This document shows positions 32,612-44,320 of a stretch of DNA of 64,000 nucleotides, piece by piece (the first letter of the stretch is position 1; the number at the start of each line of letters is the position of its first letter). The notes below the pieces were generated by a model. The model did no database searches, had not been told where the DNA came from, and saw only the letters and a program-made list of their open reading frames with translations. This DNA comes from Hexactinellida sp. DTS-2022. Its lineage: Eukaryota > Porifera > Hexactinellida. The stretch is from contig JAPNXP010000015.1 of assembly GCA_028753945.1 (NCBI GenBank), positions 1,798,001-1,862,000 on the forward strand, read 5' to 3'. The translations under genes were made by a program, and so were the position numbers.

Positions 32612-33519
32612 CTACCTGAATCCAAATATAGTGTGTCCTAAGAATAACACATTTATTAAACGTAAAGCATTGATATGAGAAATGCCAGAGCCAGATTGGC
32701 ACAGTGGGAATTTAGGTGGAAATAGGATAAAATTATCATTCTCTTGAAACTTGAATTCGTGGTTACCACTGAATTCAGAATATCAAATAACCTAGTAATG
32801 CATAATTTCATTCCGATCTAAGAAATATTTTGGTTGTTATGACTATTCAAAGTATTAGATTTTTGACAATTGGAATTTCTATTTTGCGGTTATAGAAAGT
32901 TACTAATGCTTCATTGCAGATTTTGAGAACTCTGTTCTTGAGAAACTCTGTTCTCTTTTGAATATTCTGATATACATGGATTAATTAGATATATTAGATA
33001 TCATAATAACATCTCATTATATATTGATTGTGGGGTCGGACAATACATTCTTGCTTAGTCCCCCTCCTTCAAGGTGATGGGAAATATCGTGTCCAGGCTA
33101 ACGCGGGGTTTTTTCTGTTTTTAATATAAAGTAGACATATTTAACTTCAATATAAACCAAATTCCAGATGCGCTAAATTTGGCCCACAGATATTTTCCTT
33201 TAATATTAATAAATTTATTAAGATAAGTGAAATTATACACCTTCAATTAAAATTATTTCTTATGCATAACAAGGAAGCTTTTGAATTTCCTAACTCGAAT
33301 CCAGTGAGTTATGGATTACAATGAATTAGAATCTGACTAATATCAAACAATTCGGTGTCAATTTGATGAATTAAAGTTTAGCAGGGAGCTGAACTGTCGG
33401 CAAATTAGTGGAACATACTTTTTACATACTGAGATCTCAACAATATTGTCAAAACTAGGTTCTACTAGCTCTAAAACCTGGGTGATGTAATATTCTTATA
33501 AAATAGTTTCTAAATTGAT
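32612..33519. other. Non-coding DNA upstream of ABCC remnant
   Basis: AT-rich; I searched for the missing ABCC membrane domain 1 and saw no matching reading frame. No repeat boundary recognised. Confidence 0.45.
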
Positions 33520-34170
33520 TGGCTTTGATCGGCTGAAACTTGGCATGTAGGTGCGGAAGGACCGTCTAATTTGCACCTGGGGTTACGATTTTTATTTAAA
33601 AGATTTGGACACATTTTTAACACCTTTTAAAATTTGTCTGGTCCATAACTAAAAAAATCTAATACTAAACCCCCAATTTTTATTTCACCATTGGATTCAC
33701 CATAAAATTATGCGTGTGATGGGAGAAGCATTTTTTAAATAATGGGTATAATTTCTGCCATAAATGGGGGTTGAAATTTGTTTGTTTACTCACACTTCAA
33801 TTTCTGTAAAAGTGTTAAATCTGATTCCATTGTTTCAACTTGTAATAATTATATTGATTAAACTTGTTAAATCTTACTCTATTGTTTCAACTTGCGATAA
33901 ATATATTGATTCAACTTATAAATTCCAGCTGGCTTCTATTTAATTGTAGTATTACTGTACAATGGATAAAATAATAAAATATAAATAATTTGTTGACATA
34001 ACTCAACCAACCGTGGATACCATTGCTAAAATAAATAACTAATAATATAATTTATTATAAATACATAATGAATGAATGGCAATAAACTCCAGATGGTTTA
34101 TGATAGAAACAAACTTCAAATTTATCTACCGTTCCCTGTGACTCGGACCAAATAACAAATGGTTCCTGAC
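33520..34170 (+). repeat. U-type repeat, right boundary copy
   Basis: Same orientation as 22129-23040. It carries 'gaaacttggcatgtaggtgc', 'ttgcacctggggttacgatt', 'attccagctggcttct', 'gatggtttatgatagaaaca' and 'tgactcggacc'. The first ~200 bp of the unit are missing. It ends beside a half H palindrome that abuts the resumed Helitron coding sequence. Confidence 0.75.
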
Positions 34171-34204
34171 ACGCGTCGGCACAGGCTGCAATTTTGGATT
34201 TTTT
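34171..34204. mobile_element. Half of palindromic element H
   Basis: Only the right arm is present: gcgtcggcacaggctgcaat followed by the T-rich tail. The Helitron frame resumes immediately after, at 34205. Confidence 0.7.
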
Positions 34205-34685
34205 TTCTAATAGTAGGCGATGGTACTGAACCTTCATATAAATGAGAAATTTATAGTATGTGGTGAAACTTTCGCAGACTTGGCCACAACTATCTACTCT
34301 GATATTAAGGAAAATTATCAAAATCGTGATTATATCACTTCCCGCATAATTATGTGTCCTAAGAACGACACAACAGATCAAATTAATGAGTTTGTGATGA
34401 AAGTAATCTCCTGTCAGGCTAAAGTATTATTGAGTGTGGATTCTGTAGATTCTAATCTGGCTGCCATGTATCCAACAGAGTTTTTAAATTCCATTACGCT
34501 TGCTACTTTACCTCCGCATTGCCTCTACCTTAAGCATTACGCCTCAGTAATAATTTTGCGTTGTCTCGATCCCACTCAAGCAATGTGTAATGGCTCTCGC
34601 TTAACAATTATAGAAATCTCAAGCCATGTTATTGATGCTGAAATTGCAACTGGCACACATCTTGGTAAACGAGTGTTCATACCTC

Positions 34686-35221
34686 CAGGGCCGGACTAAG
34701 GTATGTTGAGGCCCCTAAGCTAAATGAGTGTCGGAGGCCCTACCCAATTCATTTTATAGGGTATAAGTAAAATCCCGGTTAGAGGAACCAAGGATAGTAA
34801 GCGAATACAACAGAAAGTGGAGGCTAAGCACTGAAAAGAGAGAATGAACACCTCGGCATAAATACAAGTTAGTTTCGCCAAGTCACCCATACTATAAGAA
34901 AGCAATAATATGTACAGCTACACAGAATCAATTAAGTGGGATCGGACATCAACACAGTTACTTAAGACTTTGCATGCTCACAAATTTCATTTTCCGAACT
35001 TTTGGCGACCAAATTTTCCTATTATGTCATAATATGTGCCAACCCTAAAGGAATATTCTATAATAACATAGAGATCATAAAGCCAATATCATCGGAAGCT
35101 CCTAAAAGTGGGGCTGCCAAGGCCTCTCCTACTCCGATGGTCTTGACAACAATTGAGGTCCCAACTTGTGAGGCCCCCAAGCTATAGCTTTTTAGTTAGC
35201 TTATAGGGTAATCCGGCCCTG
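34686..35221. mobile_element. hAT-like element (CAGGGCCGGA ends)
   Basis: Starts CAGGGCCGGACTAAGG and ends AATCCGGCCCTG, with the perfect 8-bp duplication catacctc on both sides (34678-34685 and 35222-35229). It interrupts the Helitron helicase coding region. Removal restores the phrase [15 protein letters not shown]. Non-coding, 536 bp. Confidence 0.9.
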
Positions 35222-35893
35222 CATACCTCGCATAGTGATGATACCTTCTGAGACAGACTTCCCATTTGTTTTCAGGCGAAAACAATTTCCAATTCGGCCT
35301 GCATTTTGTATTACTATTAACAAAGGTCAAGGACAGAGTTTAGAATCAGTTGGGATATTTTTACCTACTCCGGAGGCTATATTTAGTCATGGACAATTAT
35401 ATGTTGCTCTTACCAATGTACAGAACCTCGCGGCTTGAAAGTAATGATATGTGGAGGAACATACTCTGCTTTTGGTCGAGTTTCGGTACTGAATGTAGTT
35501 TATAAGGAGGTATTTCAATATCACCTGGGAAACATTTCTCCCTCCAACCAAAATTATGGATATTGTTCTCCAATGGATTTGTCATTCGATGCATTTTCTG
35601 ATTCTGAGCCAGACTCGGTTGCAAGTGATACTGAAAAATAGGGAAGTTTTTCTTTCTCTCAAGTTCGACTAACTGAATTGATAGAATCTCTAACAGGTTC
35701 TGTTGAACAATTTTCCCTACTCATGCGTAACCATATAGCAATGACTCTTAATATGGAAATACAACCAATACTATCTATCCGAAATAATGGAATGGCAATT
35801 GTCGATAGCACTTTAAAAGATTACTACGCATCGCTTGAAGCAAGGCTATCACATTTGTTTGTTACAATTTTGAATTATTCCGGTAATTGAAGA

Positions 35894-36303
35894 TGGTAAT
35901 TGTCTATACCGAGCCTTAGCGCATATTATTTTTGGTTCAGAGGCACTGTATGAACATTTTAGATTTCAAATGATTCCTCAATTTTGAAATATCTCTCAAC
36001 ACTGTTATAATGTAATTAAAATGTTACAATATAGCTGTGAAGAGGATTTTAACTATAATTTAGATCTCATAAGCAATCCAAATGAATGGGTACTGATGTA
36101 GTATTAGCTATAATATTGAGCTCTTTAGCGAAGATAGATGTATTAGTTATCAATGCCAGTAGACACTATCTTTGCCATGACACATTGTCATCTACAACAC
36201 AGATTAATCCTGTGTTCAGCTGCCAGAAACATGATGTAGTGCTGCACCGACTACACAATGTCGAAAAGCTCTATCACTTCGATCCATTTTATTATAAGTA
36301 GCT
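35894..36303 (+). pseudogene. OTU-type cysteine protease domain
   Basis: VIEDGNCLYRALAHIIFGSE (35889-35948) carries the DGNC catalytic-cysteine motif with the following 'RALAH.I.G.E' helix of OTU proteases. A late HFDPF motif (about 36280) could provide the catalytic histidine region. OTU domains are known in Helitron/Helentron proteins. Here it follows the helicase rather than preceding it. A TGA after QMIPQF (about 35985) and a frame change break it. Confidence 0.65.
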
Positions 36304-36569
36304 CCTAGGAATCTATGTTGGCTACACTTTAAGAACTCTCTCGGGGTATTGCTTCGGTATACTACTCCAAGATCTTAGCTAATTATTTATAGATATATTT
36401 CAGTCAATGCATCGTCATTAATATAGACTACCGCCAACCTTGGACAGAAGTTGGGATTAGTCTAACAATGACTAATTATTTCAGGTAGTGAACATTTTGA
36501 TCCGATTTACTAAATAGTTCAATATGGTGTATACGTATTTAGAGGAGATCTTGACAGTTTCCCTCTATC
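36304..36569. other. Spacer between Helitron remnant and P-like element
   Basis: No recognised feature; ends in cctctat, the left target duplication of the next element. Confidence 0.5.
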
Positions 36570-39500
36570 GTGACCTACGTAATATAAGGCCTAGGCACTA
36601 AAATAAATATTGGGACCAGGGATGTGTAACAAGGGTAATAGTGATATTATATTAAGGGTTCAATTTTCATCATTTTATTTCTCAATCGAGAATTTAATCA
36701 AGCCTATGGAGGACCATTAATAAAAATAGTACATCAGTTAGATGTAATTTGAGTTTATTTGTACTATTGTACAAGTTACAATATCATCTGCATAAGTAAA
36801 GATACATAATGGAGTTCTACAAATTACAAACAATCAATGTGATAATATGTTTAAGCTATTTTGAATTTCTTTAATTTACGTTTATCTTCGCCTCTTGATC
36901 TGATTAGAGCGTTCACGTTCTTTACCTTGTTAGATAGTAAGCAATTTGTTGTTGATTTAAGTAATATCTGTAACACATCCCATCCCAATCTCTTACACAC
37001 TAGACATTTCTCTCGCCAATCTTCACTTTCATTTTCAGCAATAAAATGTAAAGCAAGCTGAATAAGAATTATTCTAGAAGGTCCAGCTATCAAGTTTCCC
37101 ATTAATGTGGGATGTTGTTCAATTTTGACGAATATTCTCCAGAGGTAAATAGTGGCTTCAAGTACGCGATCAGAAGGCCAAGTAAGAGATCCTCTATCAA
37201 GCAATGATATTAAAACGAATTTACTTTCTGTAGTCTCTTCGAATTCAAAGGTTTTGGGCTCAGATAATACTTGAAGGCATGCCTCGCATTTTGAATGTTT
37301 GAAATAGGAGTGTACTGTATAGCCAGCAACAAAAGCCAAACTTTGTAAAGTTGTCAAATCAAGTTGTATAAAAGATATATCCTTTAGTTCAATTATGTAG
37401 TCGGTCAGATTCAAGTTGGAGTCAGAATGTTCTTTTACAGAAGAAGAAAATGAAGCAAGAAATTCTTTTAAGCCTATTTCAGGAGTACCAGTAGTATTGA
37501 ATAACTTCAAAATACTTGATAGTTTCAATCTGTGCTCAGTCTCAAGTATCTGGCAATAAGTGATATGATAGTGTCCACCAGCCATCATTCGGTATAGACC
37601 AAAATGATGCTCTAACGGATCATTTTGAAGAAAAGAAGTTAGAACATATTCGAATCCGCAAGTTTCAGTTAGATAATTAACTATTCTCATTAGAGCAACT
37701 GATGAATGTTTGAAACTTGTGAACGTTTGCTTGCTTAACTTTCCACTTTCTGGAGAATCTTTCCAATTATCAAGCCATGTCACAACATTACTGAGGAAAC
37801 AAAATCTTGGATCATTGTTTGTAAGTGGTAGGGAATAAGGGTCCTTTAGGCGTATTCCTTTGAAGGGGGTATTAACATTAAATATCTTCCATACGTTACA
37901 TATGTTTTTTATAAAATCCGAAGTTTCTGTTTGATATTTCGGATTACTTTTCGAAGAATTCTGAATAGCTAGAGCTGCTACCAACATTTTGACGTTCTAA
38001 AGTTGAGGGCCAGCAGGATTTTGCTGTGAGACGTGGAGCTAATTTAATAATCTTATTTTGATCAGATCTATACAGTTGACGAATTTCTTCAAATGACGCA
38101 ATGTTGATCATGTCCATGTTATCAAACTGAGGGTATCGAAAAGTTTTATTGAAGTCTTTTAGATTGAGCCAGTTATTTCGTATAGATTTCAGTATGTGAA
38201 CGAAATCAAACATGAGAAACAATAATCGATTAGAATCACAAGGATGCGGGACAGCACAATCCAGAGTTTTTTCTGGAGAGAATTGTTTGAAGATACTAAC
38301 GTTCAAAGGATAGTTATCCGTGCACAAAACCTGAACTTGTAGACCACAAAGTTCAATATCACGAATAATCCTCTCAATTGTAGGAAACAATGATTCGGCA
38401 GTTGTTGTAGAGCAAGGAATAAGTCGAATGATAGTAGACCACTTCTTGTACAAGCTAGAAACCATTAAGGCTAAAACAGTACGAGTTGGTTCATTGAGAC
38501 TTCCGGATGACCCAATCACCTTCCCACCCTTGTAAGTTAGATCAGATTTCACGTGAATCTCATCCATCTGAACAATCACATTACGTTGTTGAAGAGTAAA
38601 ATTTACTGTTGCTTGCTTGAGGAATGTAATATAGTCACTATCTATCCCAACATTTGTGTACAATTTCTGTATATTTCTGTGATGTGGAAGCGAAAGACAA
38701 TCTAGAGATTGTAAATAATGATAGCAAATAGGAGAGATGAGATGAGATTTCAAGGCGATAACTTGTGTGATAACGTTATATCTACGTCTCTTCTTATGAA
38801 CAGTTACGTTCTCTAACTGGCACAAAATGAATTGTAAACGAGCAATTTGTGGAAATGTTTCAGAATATTCATCAGCAGATTGAGAATTAGATTCTGGCTC
38901 AGAAGTGAGATGTGGGTTGGAAATTTCTTCAAGTAACTCTATAGACTGCTTAAGGAGTTCTGTAGCTTTGGAAATCTTTTCGTGAATGCTGTTGGGGAGG
39001 TCAGTAACTGTATCCTTGCCAGAAATTTCACCGATAATGGTCTCAATTTGTCTGATATCACTGATAATGCCAAGAGATAATTCGATACTTTCACCATTAA
39101 GGAAAGCTCTGACACCAAGTGAACTACTGATAACTATAGACGAGGCAACTGAAACATTATGTCCATTTCCTGAGAGTTGTAACAGGTAAACAGTGTCACT
39201 ATCAGAATTCCATCGAATGTAGTTGTCAGGTAAAGTCATCCTATGGAGCCTTTCGGTCAGGTTCTTGAAGTCAATTATCTTGAACATTTCCTCTTCAGCA
39301 ATTTGTTCGGCAATACTCAGTTTTAATGCCTTATCGAACAGTTCTTGTTCCTTAGATTCATAAGATAGCCGAGTGGGCTTTGAGATACTGGTAGAGAGGT
39401 ATGACGGACAACGAGGTAGAATACAAGGAATAGCATTGTCAACAAGTTTAGCCTTTGAACGAGCAATGTGTTGTATAGAGCCATCAGCTTGATGTATTTC

Positions 39501-40007
39501 AAAGGTTCGTAAAATATCTCCTTCACGAAAATGCTTCATACAAACGTACACGGAATTTAAGTCAGAAGTACCCTCCCTGCATATTGCTCGTAGCCACTTG
39601 TTCGCCAAGTCTGGAGATGTAGGTATTGAAAATACTGGTGTATACTCTTCACCTTTGTAATTAGACCTGCAATGAGGGACAGAACATGTATTGGGCATTA
39701 TTAGACTATGAGTTAGATAGCAACCAAAGTGAGCTAATATTGAAAAAAAATAAAAAATGTAAAGGAGATATATAATTAGAATATCATGAAAAAACATGAG
39801 AAGATAAACGAACAGTAAAGAAGACAATTGCTAATAATATAATCAGTAGCGTGACCTACGTAAGTAGTAAAATAGACTAATAGTTAGAACAAGTAACGAA
39901 GAAAAGTGGTAAACAATATTTTTCTGAAAATTATGGTTTGATAAAAATATACCCTTGATGTCTATCCATGGTTTTTGTGTGCCTAGGCCTTATATTACGT
40001 AGGTCAC
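36570..40007 (-). mobile_element. P-like transposon, nearly intact (3.4 kb)
   Basis: The tips GTGACCTACGTAATATAAGG and CCTTATATTACGTAGGTCAC are inverted (about 30 bp in all, through CCTAGGCAC). The flanks share cctctat (7 bp, from 36563 and from 40008), consistent with the 8-bp duplications of P elements. The ATAAGG in the tip also occurs in the Drosophila P element end. It carries one transposase gene on the minus strand. Confidence 0.85.
36851..39698 (-). pseudogene. P-like transposase (THAP9-type), one apparent frameshift
   Basis: The start at 39698 opens MPNTCSVPHCRSNY, a THAP C2CH zinc finger (C-x4-C, then CMKHFREGDI). This domain binds the transposon ends. Next come a linker and leucine-rich region (about residues 100-330) and the RNase H-like core: QMDEIHVKSDLTYKGG (first Asp), LCTDNYPLN (second Asp) and FDFVHILKSIRNNWLN. 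In the second open segment, QNDPLEHHFGLYRMMAGGHY carries the catalytic Glu. The C-terminal part ends at 36851. The 584-codon and 378-codon frames overlap at 37944-37987, and the conserved LERQNV/ALAI block is split there, so a single small indel near 37985 is the only break seen. The related gene at 46589 reads through the same place. The THAP region has no intron here, unlike that copy. Confidence 0.88.
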
Positions 40008-40313
40008 GCCTCTATGTATTATTATTCTATACTATATCTGTGATTTATATCACTTACTAATGATAGCTCTTACGAATCATGTATGAATGCTTTCGGGTAG
40101 TGTCTCTGTTGGGTGTGATTCCTGAGTAATTGCATTCTAAAAGATTATATTTTGAGCTTCTACTTCTTTCCATGATGTATGTATAATCTATACGTATATC
40201 GATTTCATTATATTTATACAAAAACGTGTTTATTTGTTTCTATATTTTCTTTTGAGTAACTCGCACCTCACAAAGCGAAAAACTCCTCATTATACCCACC
40301 TCTACGGACTGAA
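40008..40313. other. Non-coding spacer
   Basis: Begins with cctctat, the right target duplication of the preceding element; nothing else recognised. Confidence 0.5.
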
Positions 40314-41702
40314 CTAGATCAATATCTCCAAATCAATAGAAATATACGTAGCGCAACAAACAAGATCACTATAACTATTAAGAAAGAGGTAAAGAAAGTT
40401 TAAGTCGACGATCGGTTCATACGGTATAGAGCGAAATGGTGTTCCAAGGGATCCGTCTGTAGAAAGGAAGACAACACATATGTAAAACCACAAGATTGAG
40501 TCAAATGGTTTGTAATTTGTGGTAAGGTAATACAAGCATGTCTAAAACTGGTGTATGTTTGTTTACTCAGTTTGCCAATTTTTTCTGGTGAAGTTTGCCA
40601 AGCATCTAACCAAAAAACTACACGAGTCAAAAATAGAAATCGCTCGTCATTCAAAGTCAAAGGTCTAGACTCTAGAGAACATTGTGACGCTCTATGACAG
40701 TTTTACGCTCTATGCTAGACGGAAAACATTACTCCATAGTCAAATGAGGAGCTGACTTGGCTAAACTTGTTCTTTCTGAATTATATAATTTACATACATC
40801 TTGAAAGGATGCACAACCGAACTTAAGGGGATAATAAAATAATCTACTTTGAAATTTACCAAATTTGGAAAATGAAATGTTTTATCAAAATCTTTTTGAT
40901 TTAACCAGTTATTACGAATACTTTTTAATATGTGTACAAAATCAAATGTCAGAAACAGTATTCTATTGCTGTCAAATGGGTGATATCATATACATTGGTC
41001 TCCAACTTTCCATTAGAGGAAAATAATTTTAACAGATTCACATAAAGGATAATTATCATTGGAAATGACTTGCACCTTTAGACCGCAATGCTCGATTTCT
41101 ATTATGCAAGATTTAATGATTGGGAATATCTTTTCAGCAGAGATGGATGCACAGGGTAATAAACGAGAGATACAAGACCATTTTTTATGTAAACTAGAGA
41201 CCATAATCGCGAATACAGTTCTCGTTGGATCAATAGGATTTAAGTTTGGTTAAACCAAGTTCCTGCAAAACAGATTCAATTTCTCGGATGTCACTAATTG
41301 CAGCAATGGGAACGGATATACTCTGTTCATTAAAATAGGCTGAGGTGGATAAATAAGCATTGATTTCAAGGTACAAATCTACTGAGATATTTTTTCAGCC
41401 ATTTTAGCGAGAACAAACGTTATGTTGCTCTCATTACGGAACCACACCAACCAACTATTAGGTAAAGAAATCATGGTTAACTTATCTTTCAAGTCCTGTA
41501 GAGAGTTGACCACAAACTTCTCTTTCTCTTGACTCATCAAGGTTCCTCTTTTGCATCGTATGACAAGCGAATCAGTAGGTTTGGTTGAATAATATGCCGG
41601 GAAGCTCTGCAGTAAACTTTGTACAGCGCCTTCCTTCAGCTCTGGCTTCGCCCGCGGTACTTCAGTAAAAGTACCATCTCCTTTTGGGACCTTGAAAGTA
41701 TA

Positions 41703-42271
41703 CAGTCGAAATCGGATTTTTTTGCCACGGGTTTTTTTGCTTATTGGGTTTTTTTGCCTCCTTTTGTCGTGCAAAAATGTGATATCTTAATGTGTTTTCC
41801 ATCGGGTTTTTTCGCTTATTGGGTTTTTTTTAGGCCTGAAACGAATATTCGAAATGTAACGAACGAACCTTTTTCTAAACGAACGAATATTCGAATGTTC
41901 GTTCGTTTGGATGACAAAGCATTAAATCTATTTCTAGAGACAAAATACATACATTGGAAAATAGGTTTTTGATCATGTTACAATGGTATAAATATAGTTA
42001 CGAAGTGTATTATACACAAATTAACTAATAATCAGCTAGTTTAAGCGGGAATTTATAATTACGATATCTCTAAGCTATACAAAAGTCTTGTTGTTGTCCA
42101 AAATTAGTCAACGAATATCCGTTTCATTCTAATATTCGTTTGCAAACGAACGAATATTCGTTCAATTATTTCGAACGAATATTCGAATATTCGGTATATT
42201 CGTTTCAGCCCTAGTTTTTTTGCCTCCTTTTGTCGTGCATTTTGGGGTGCAAAAAATCCCGATTTCGACTG
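41703..42271. mobile_element. Tc1/mariner-type short element in the P-like gene
   Basis: CAGTCGAAATCGGATTTTTT at the left and its complement at the right are bordered by TA (41701-41702 and 42272-42273). The interior repeats 'gggtttttttgctt' and 'gcctccttttgtcgtgca'. It lies between the THAP and linker parts of the broken P-like gene and itself hosts 41831-42213. Confidence 0.85.
41831..42213. mobile_element. hAT-like element with CGAATATTCG words, nested
   Basis: The ends TAGGCCTGAAACGAATATTC and its near complement CGTTTCAGCCCTA are inverted. The flanks are gttttttt on both sides (41823-41830 and 42214-42221), though T-runs make that weak evidence. Sub-terminal regions reiterate 'aacgaatattcg'. 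A truncated copy lies at 53341-53637. Confidence 0.78.
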
Positions 42272-42770
42272 TAGTCTATGTCATCTTTCTGAAAATGGTT
42301 GATACATACATACATAGATCACCTTTAGGTCACCAATATCCTCGCGACGAAGAGGGCATGTCCAGGCATGATTCAGGTGGACTTTGAGGAATCTTGAAAA
42401 CAGGAACATGGTCATCCGGGATGTAGTTGCTCTTGCATCCGGGAACAGAACAAGAGTTAGGCATGAATAGAATAAAATACCAGAGCGAAATAAATAAAAA
42501 TCCAAAATTGCAGTCTGTGCCGACGCATTTCCCTTTGGAGGCAGTATCTTTGGTGGCTACTGGTTGGGTAATTGATAGTGCCTCTAAGGAAAATGCTGTC
42601 GGCACAGCTGCAATTTAGGAATTTTTTCGCCATGTCATCATCACTATCAAGGTTTTAAATTATTTCAGAAAGTTGTTTCAAAAGGCAACGACCATTAGTG
42701 AGTTGGAAGTTTCGTTTTAGCTCACTTCATTTCAAAGATATTCAAGTTTCAGTACAATATAAAAAGTCAT
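41955..42770. repeat. High-identity inverted duplication, arm 1
   Basis: Matches 52795-53637 in inverse orientation. The stretch from about 42281 to 42715, including the THAP start and the palindromic element, looks identical or nearly so. The known difference is a 34-nt word block (see findings). Confidence 0.85.
42490..42622. mobile_element. Palindromic element H, copy
   Basis: Arms 'tccaaaattgcagtctgtgc' / 'gtcggcacagctgcaattta'. Identical to 52924-53061 in inverse orientation. Confidence 0.8.
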
Positions 42771-43019
42771 GAGTCAGCATTTTTTATGTGCGAGTTGGGT
42801 GATCACCCAACACCCACGGGCGACGAACTTTTGATAAAATATACTCGGGGCCGGCGGCCCCATAATTTGAACCCCCTACTGACAACTTTTGGGGCCCTAG
42901 AAGCAACTTTGAGAATACCAAAAATACTGTCATAATACAATCAATGTAAGTTTAATTAAATAAAACACCAAATAGTTATCAAACTCTTATACCTGTGTTA
43001 TTTCCCAAACTGAATAACT

Positions 43020-43774
43020 CAGGGTTCCGCAAACTTTTATTTATATCAGAACACATAATCTTAACAAAATTTTCCTCAGCCGCAAACAATATAGAGAGAT
43101 ATTTTATAAATTTATAACAAAACTATTATCTTGTTGTAATACCAGAACTATACTTCTAAGCAAAAAAGTGCATAAAGGACTGTTGTATCGTATTTTGAGG
43201 CGCTATCGTATATTGAGGCACTGTATGATACACTAATATAAACCATGGTTATGCTATTACAAATTATACTGTGTTATTTTGAGGCGCTCTGGTACATTGA
43301 GACGCTACTATAAATTTAGATTTAAGATCATTTAACGAGATAATTTATCGTAGTGTCGAAAATTTAAGATAACTAATTAATTTACATTAAATTAACTGAA
43401 TTCTCTTGATGAAAATTGTTTACAACGCGCCTCAAAATATTACAGTATAATTTTTATAGCGCATCCTTGGTTCACTTATACAGAGTCTAGAGTTCATGAT
43501 ATAATGCAAAATGTTAGGAAATAAAATTTATAGTAGGGTCTCAATCTTTCAGAGCGCCTCAAATTACCCAGTATAATTTGTAATAGCATATCCATGGTTT
43601 ATTTTAGTGTATCATACAGCGCCTCAATATACGATACAACAGGACTCTAGTCAAAAGGTAATAGTTAGAAATGTCTCTCAGGCCACACATGATACAAATT
43701 TCCATTGGGCTATCAGGCCACCAAGGTTGTTTCAGGCCGCATGCGGCCTGAAAAACCTAGTTTGCGGAACCCTG
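43020..43774. mobile_element. hAT-like element (CAGGGTTCCGCAAAC ends)
   Basis: CAGGGTTCCGCAAAC at the left and GTTTGCGGAACCCTG at the right are perfect inverted ends. The flanking 8-mers gaataact and aactaact match at 6 of 8 positions. It contains the 43182-43640 element. The surrounding 42836-43019 and 43775-44193 show nothing else recognisable. Confidence 0.8.
43182..43640. mobile_element. Long-inverted-repeat element with TTGAGGCGCT words
   Basis: GTTGTATCGTATTTTGAGGC at the left is matched in inverse by the right end, and similarity extends about 110 bp inward. The flanks carry the 6-bp duplication aggact (43176-43181 and 43641-43646). A related, tandemly duplicated half lies at 53707-53985. 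Confidence 0.82.
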
Positions 43775-44193
43775 AACTAACTAAACTATTTTGAAGATTC
43801 TCTAAAAGTTTAAGAATATGAGAAAATATGGTATGATAATTGTTTGATTACTTCAAATAAAAAAATGTATTCTCCCGAACCTAGCTCTTTTGATGACCCC
43901 ATTTACCACTTTTTTCAGGTCAATATTATCTACCAATTCTTTATTGATATTAAATAGTGCCAAATATGTCAAACGCTGTTCTCCCATATTGCTTCTCAAC
44001 TATGACTTCAGCCTGCGAAGGTAGCTAAATGTTCTCTCAGCAGTACACGAAGTTGCAGGGAGAACCAGTAAAAACCGGGCAGCCATGGTGTAGTTCGGAA
44101 GTATATCCTTCAAGGTTTTGTCCTCACTTAACACATTCTGAATGCCTTTTAATCACTTGACATTTTCGGAGAGATTTTGGCGGGTCACATAGA

Positions 44194-44320
44194 AGAAAAA
44201 AATTGCAGCCTGTGCCGACGCATGTTCCTTTGGTGGCATTATATTTTGTTGGTTGTTTATTGATAGTGCCTCCAAAGGAACATGCTGTCGGCACTGGCTG
44301 CAATTTTGGATTTTTTTCCC
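44194..44320. mobile_element. Palindromic element H, copy
   Basis: Left arm GCCTGTGCCGACGCATGTTC, right arm with CATGCTGTCGGCACTGGCTG; loop 'attttgttggttgtttattg'. Confidence 0.8.

Larger units (their letters stand above)
34205..36303 (+). pseudogene. Helitron helicase C-terminal half plus OTU domain (interrupted)
   Basis: Starts IVGDGTEPSYK, then ADLATTIYSDIKENYQNRDY and IIMCPKNDTTDQIN, the helicase region that normally follows 'FS.WLL.VGDG' in Pif1-like Helitron helicases. After an inserted element (34686-35221) it continues with [40 protein letters not shown] (the last helicase motifs) to about 35440. An acidic tail ends at 35641. Downstream (35642-36303) a second part contains an OTU-like cysteine-protease motif. 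Frame breaks occur around 34250, 35440 and 35890, so the gene is inactive. The first codons match the point where the 20093-22128 copy stops. Confidence 0.85.
40314..42480 (-). pseudogene. P-like transposase, heavily broken copy
   Basis: On the minus strand, 42462 starts MPNSCSVPGCKSNYIPDDH, a THAP finger. After the insertion at 41703-42271 the gene resumes with FKVPKGDGTFTEVPRAKPEL and AVQSLLQSFPAYYS (about 41700-41580). It continues with MVSSLHKKWSCISRLLP and VISNDNYPL (second Asp region, about 41060), FDFVHILKSIRNNWLN (about 40930) and TDPLEHHFALYRM (about 40420-40460, the Glu region). Much of the centre is missing, including the first-Asp block, and the order is otherwise conserved. It is most similar to the 36.6-40.0 kb element. 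No inverted ends were identified. Confidence 0.8.

Noticed and set aside
42330-42618. Open frames of 63-91 codons over the palindromic element on either strand (also 44124-45224, 52935-53223 and 57034-57240)
   Set aside because: The recurring CSFGG-type peptides are translations of the palindrome arms; only the THAP fragment within 42330-42480 and 53091-53240 is a real coding remnant.
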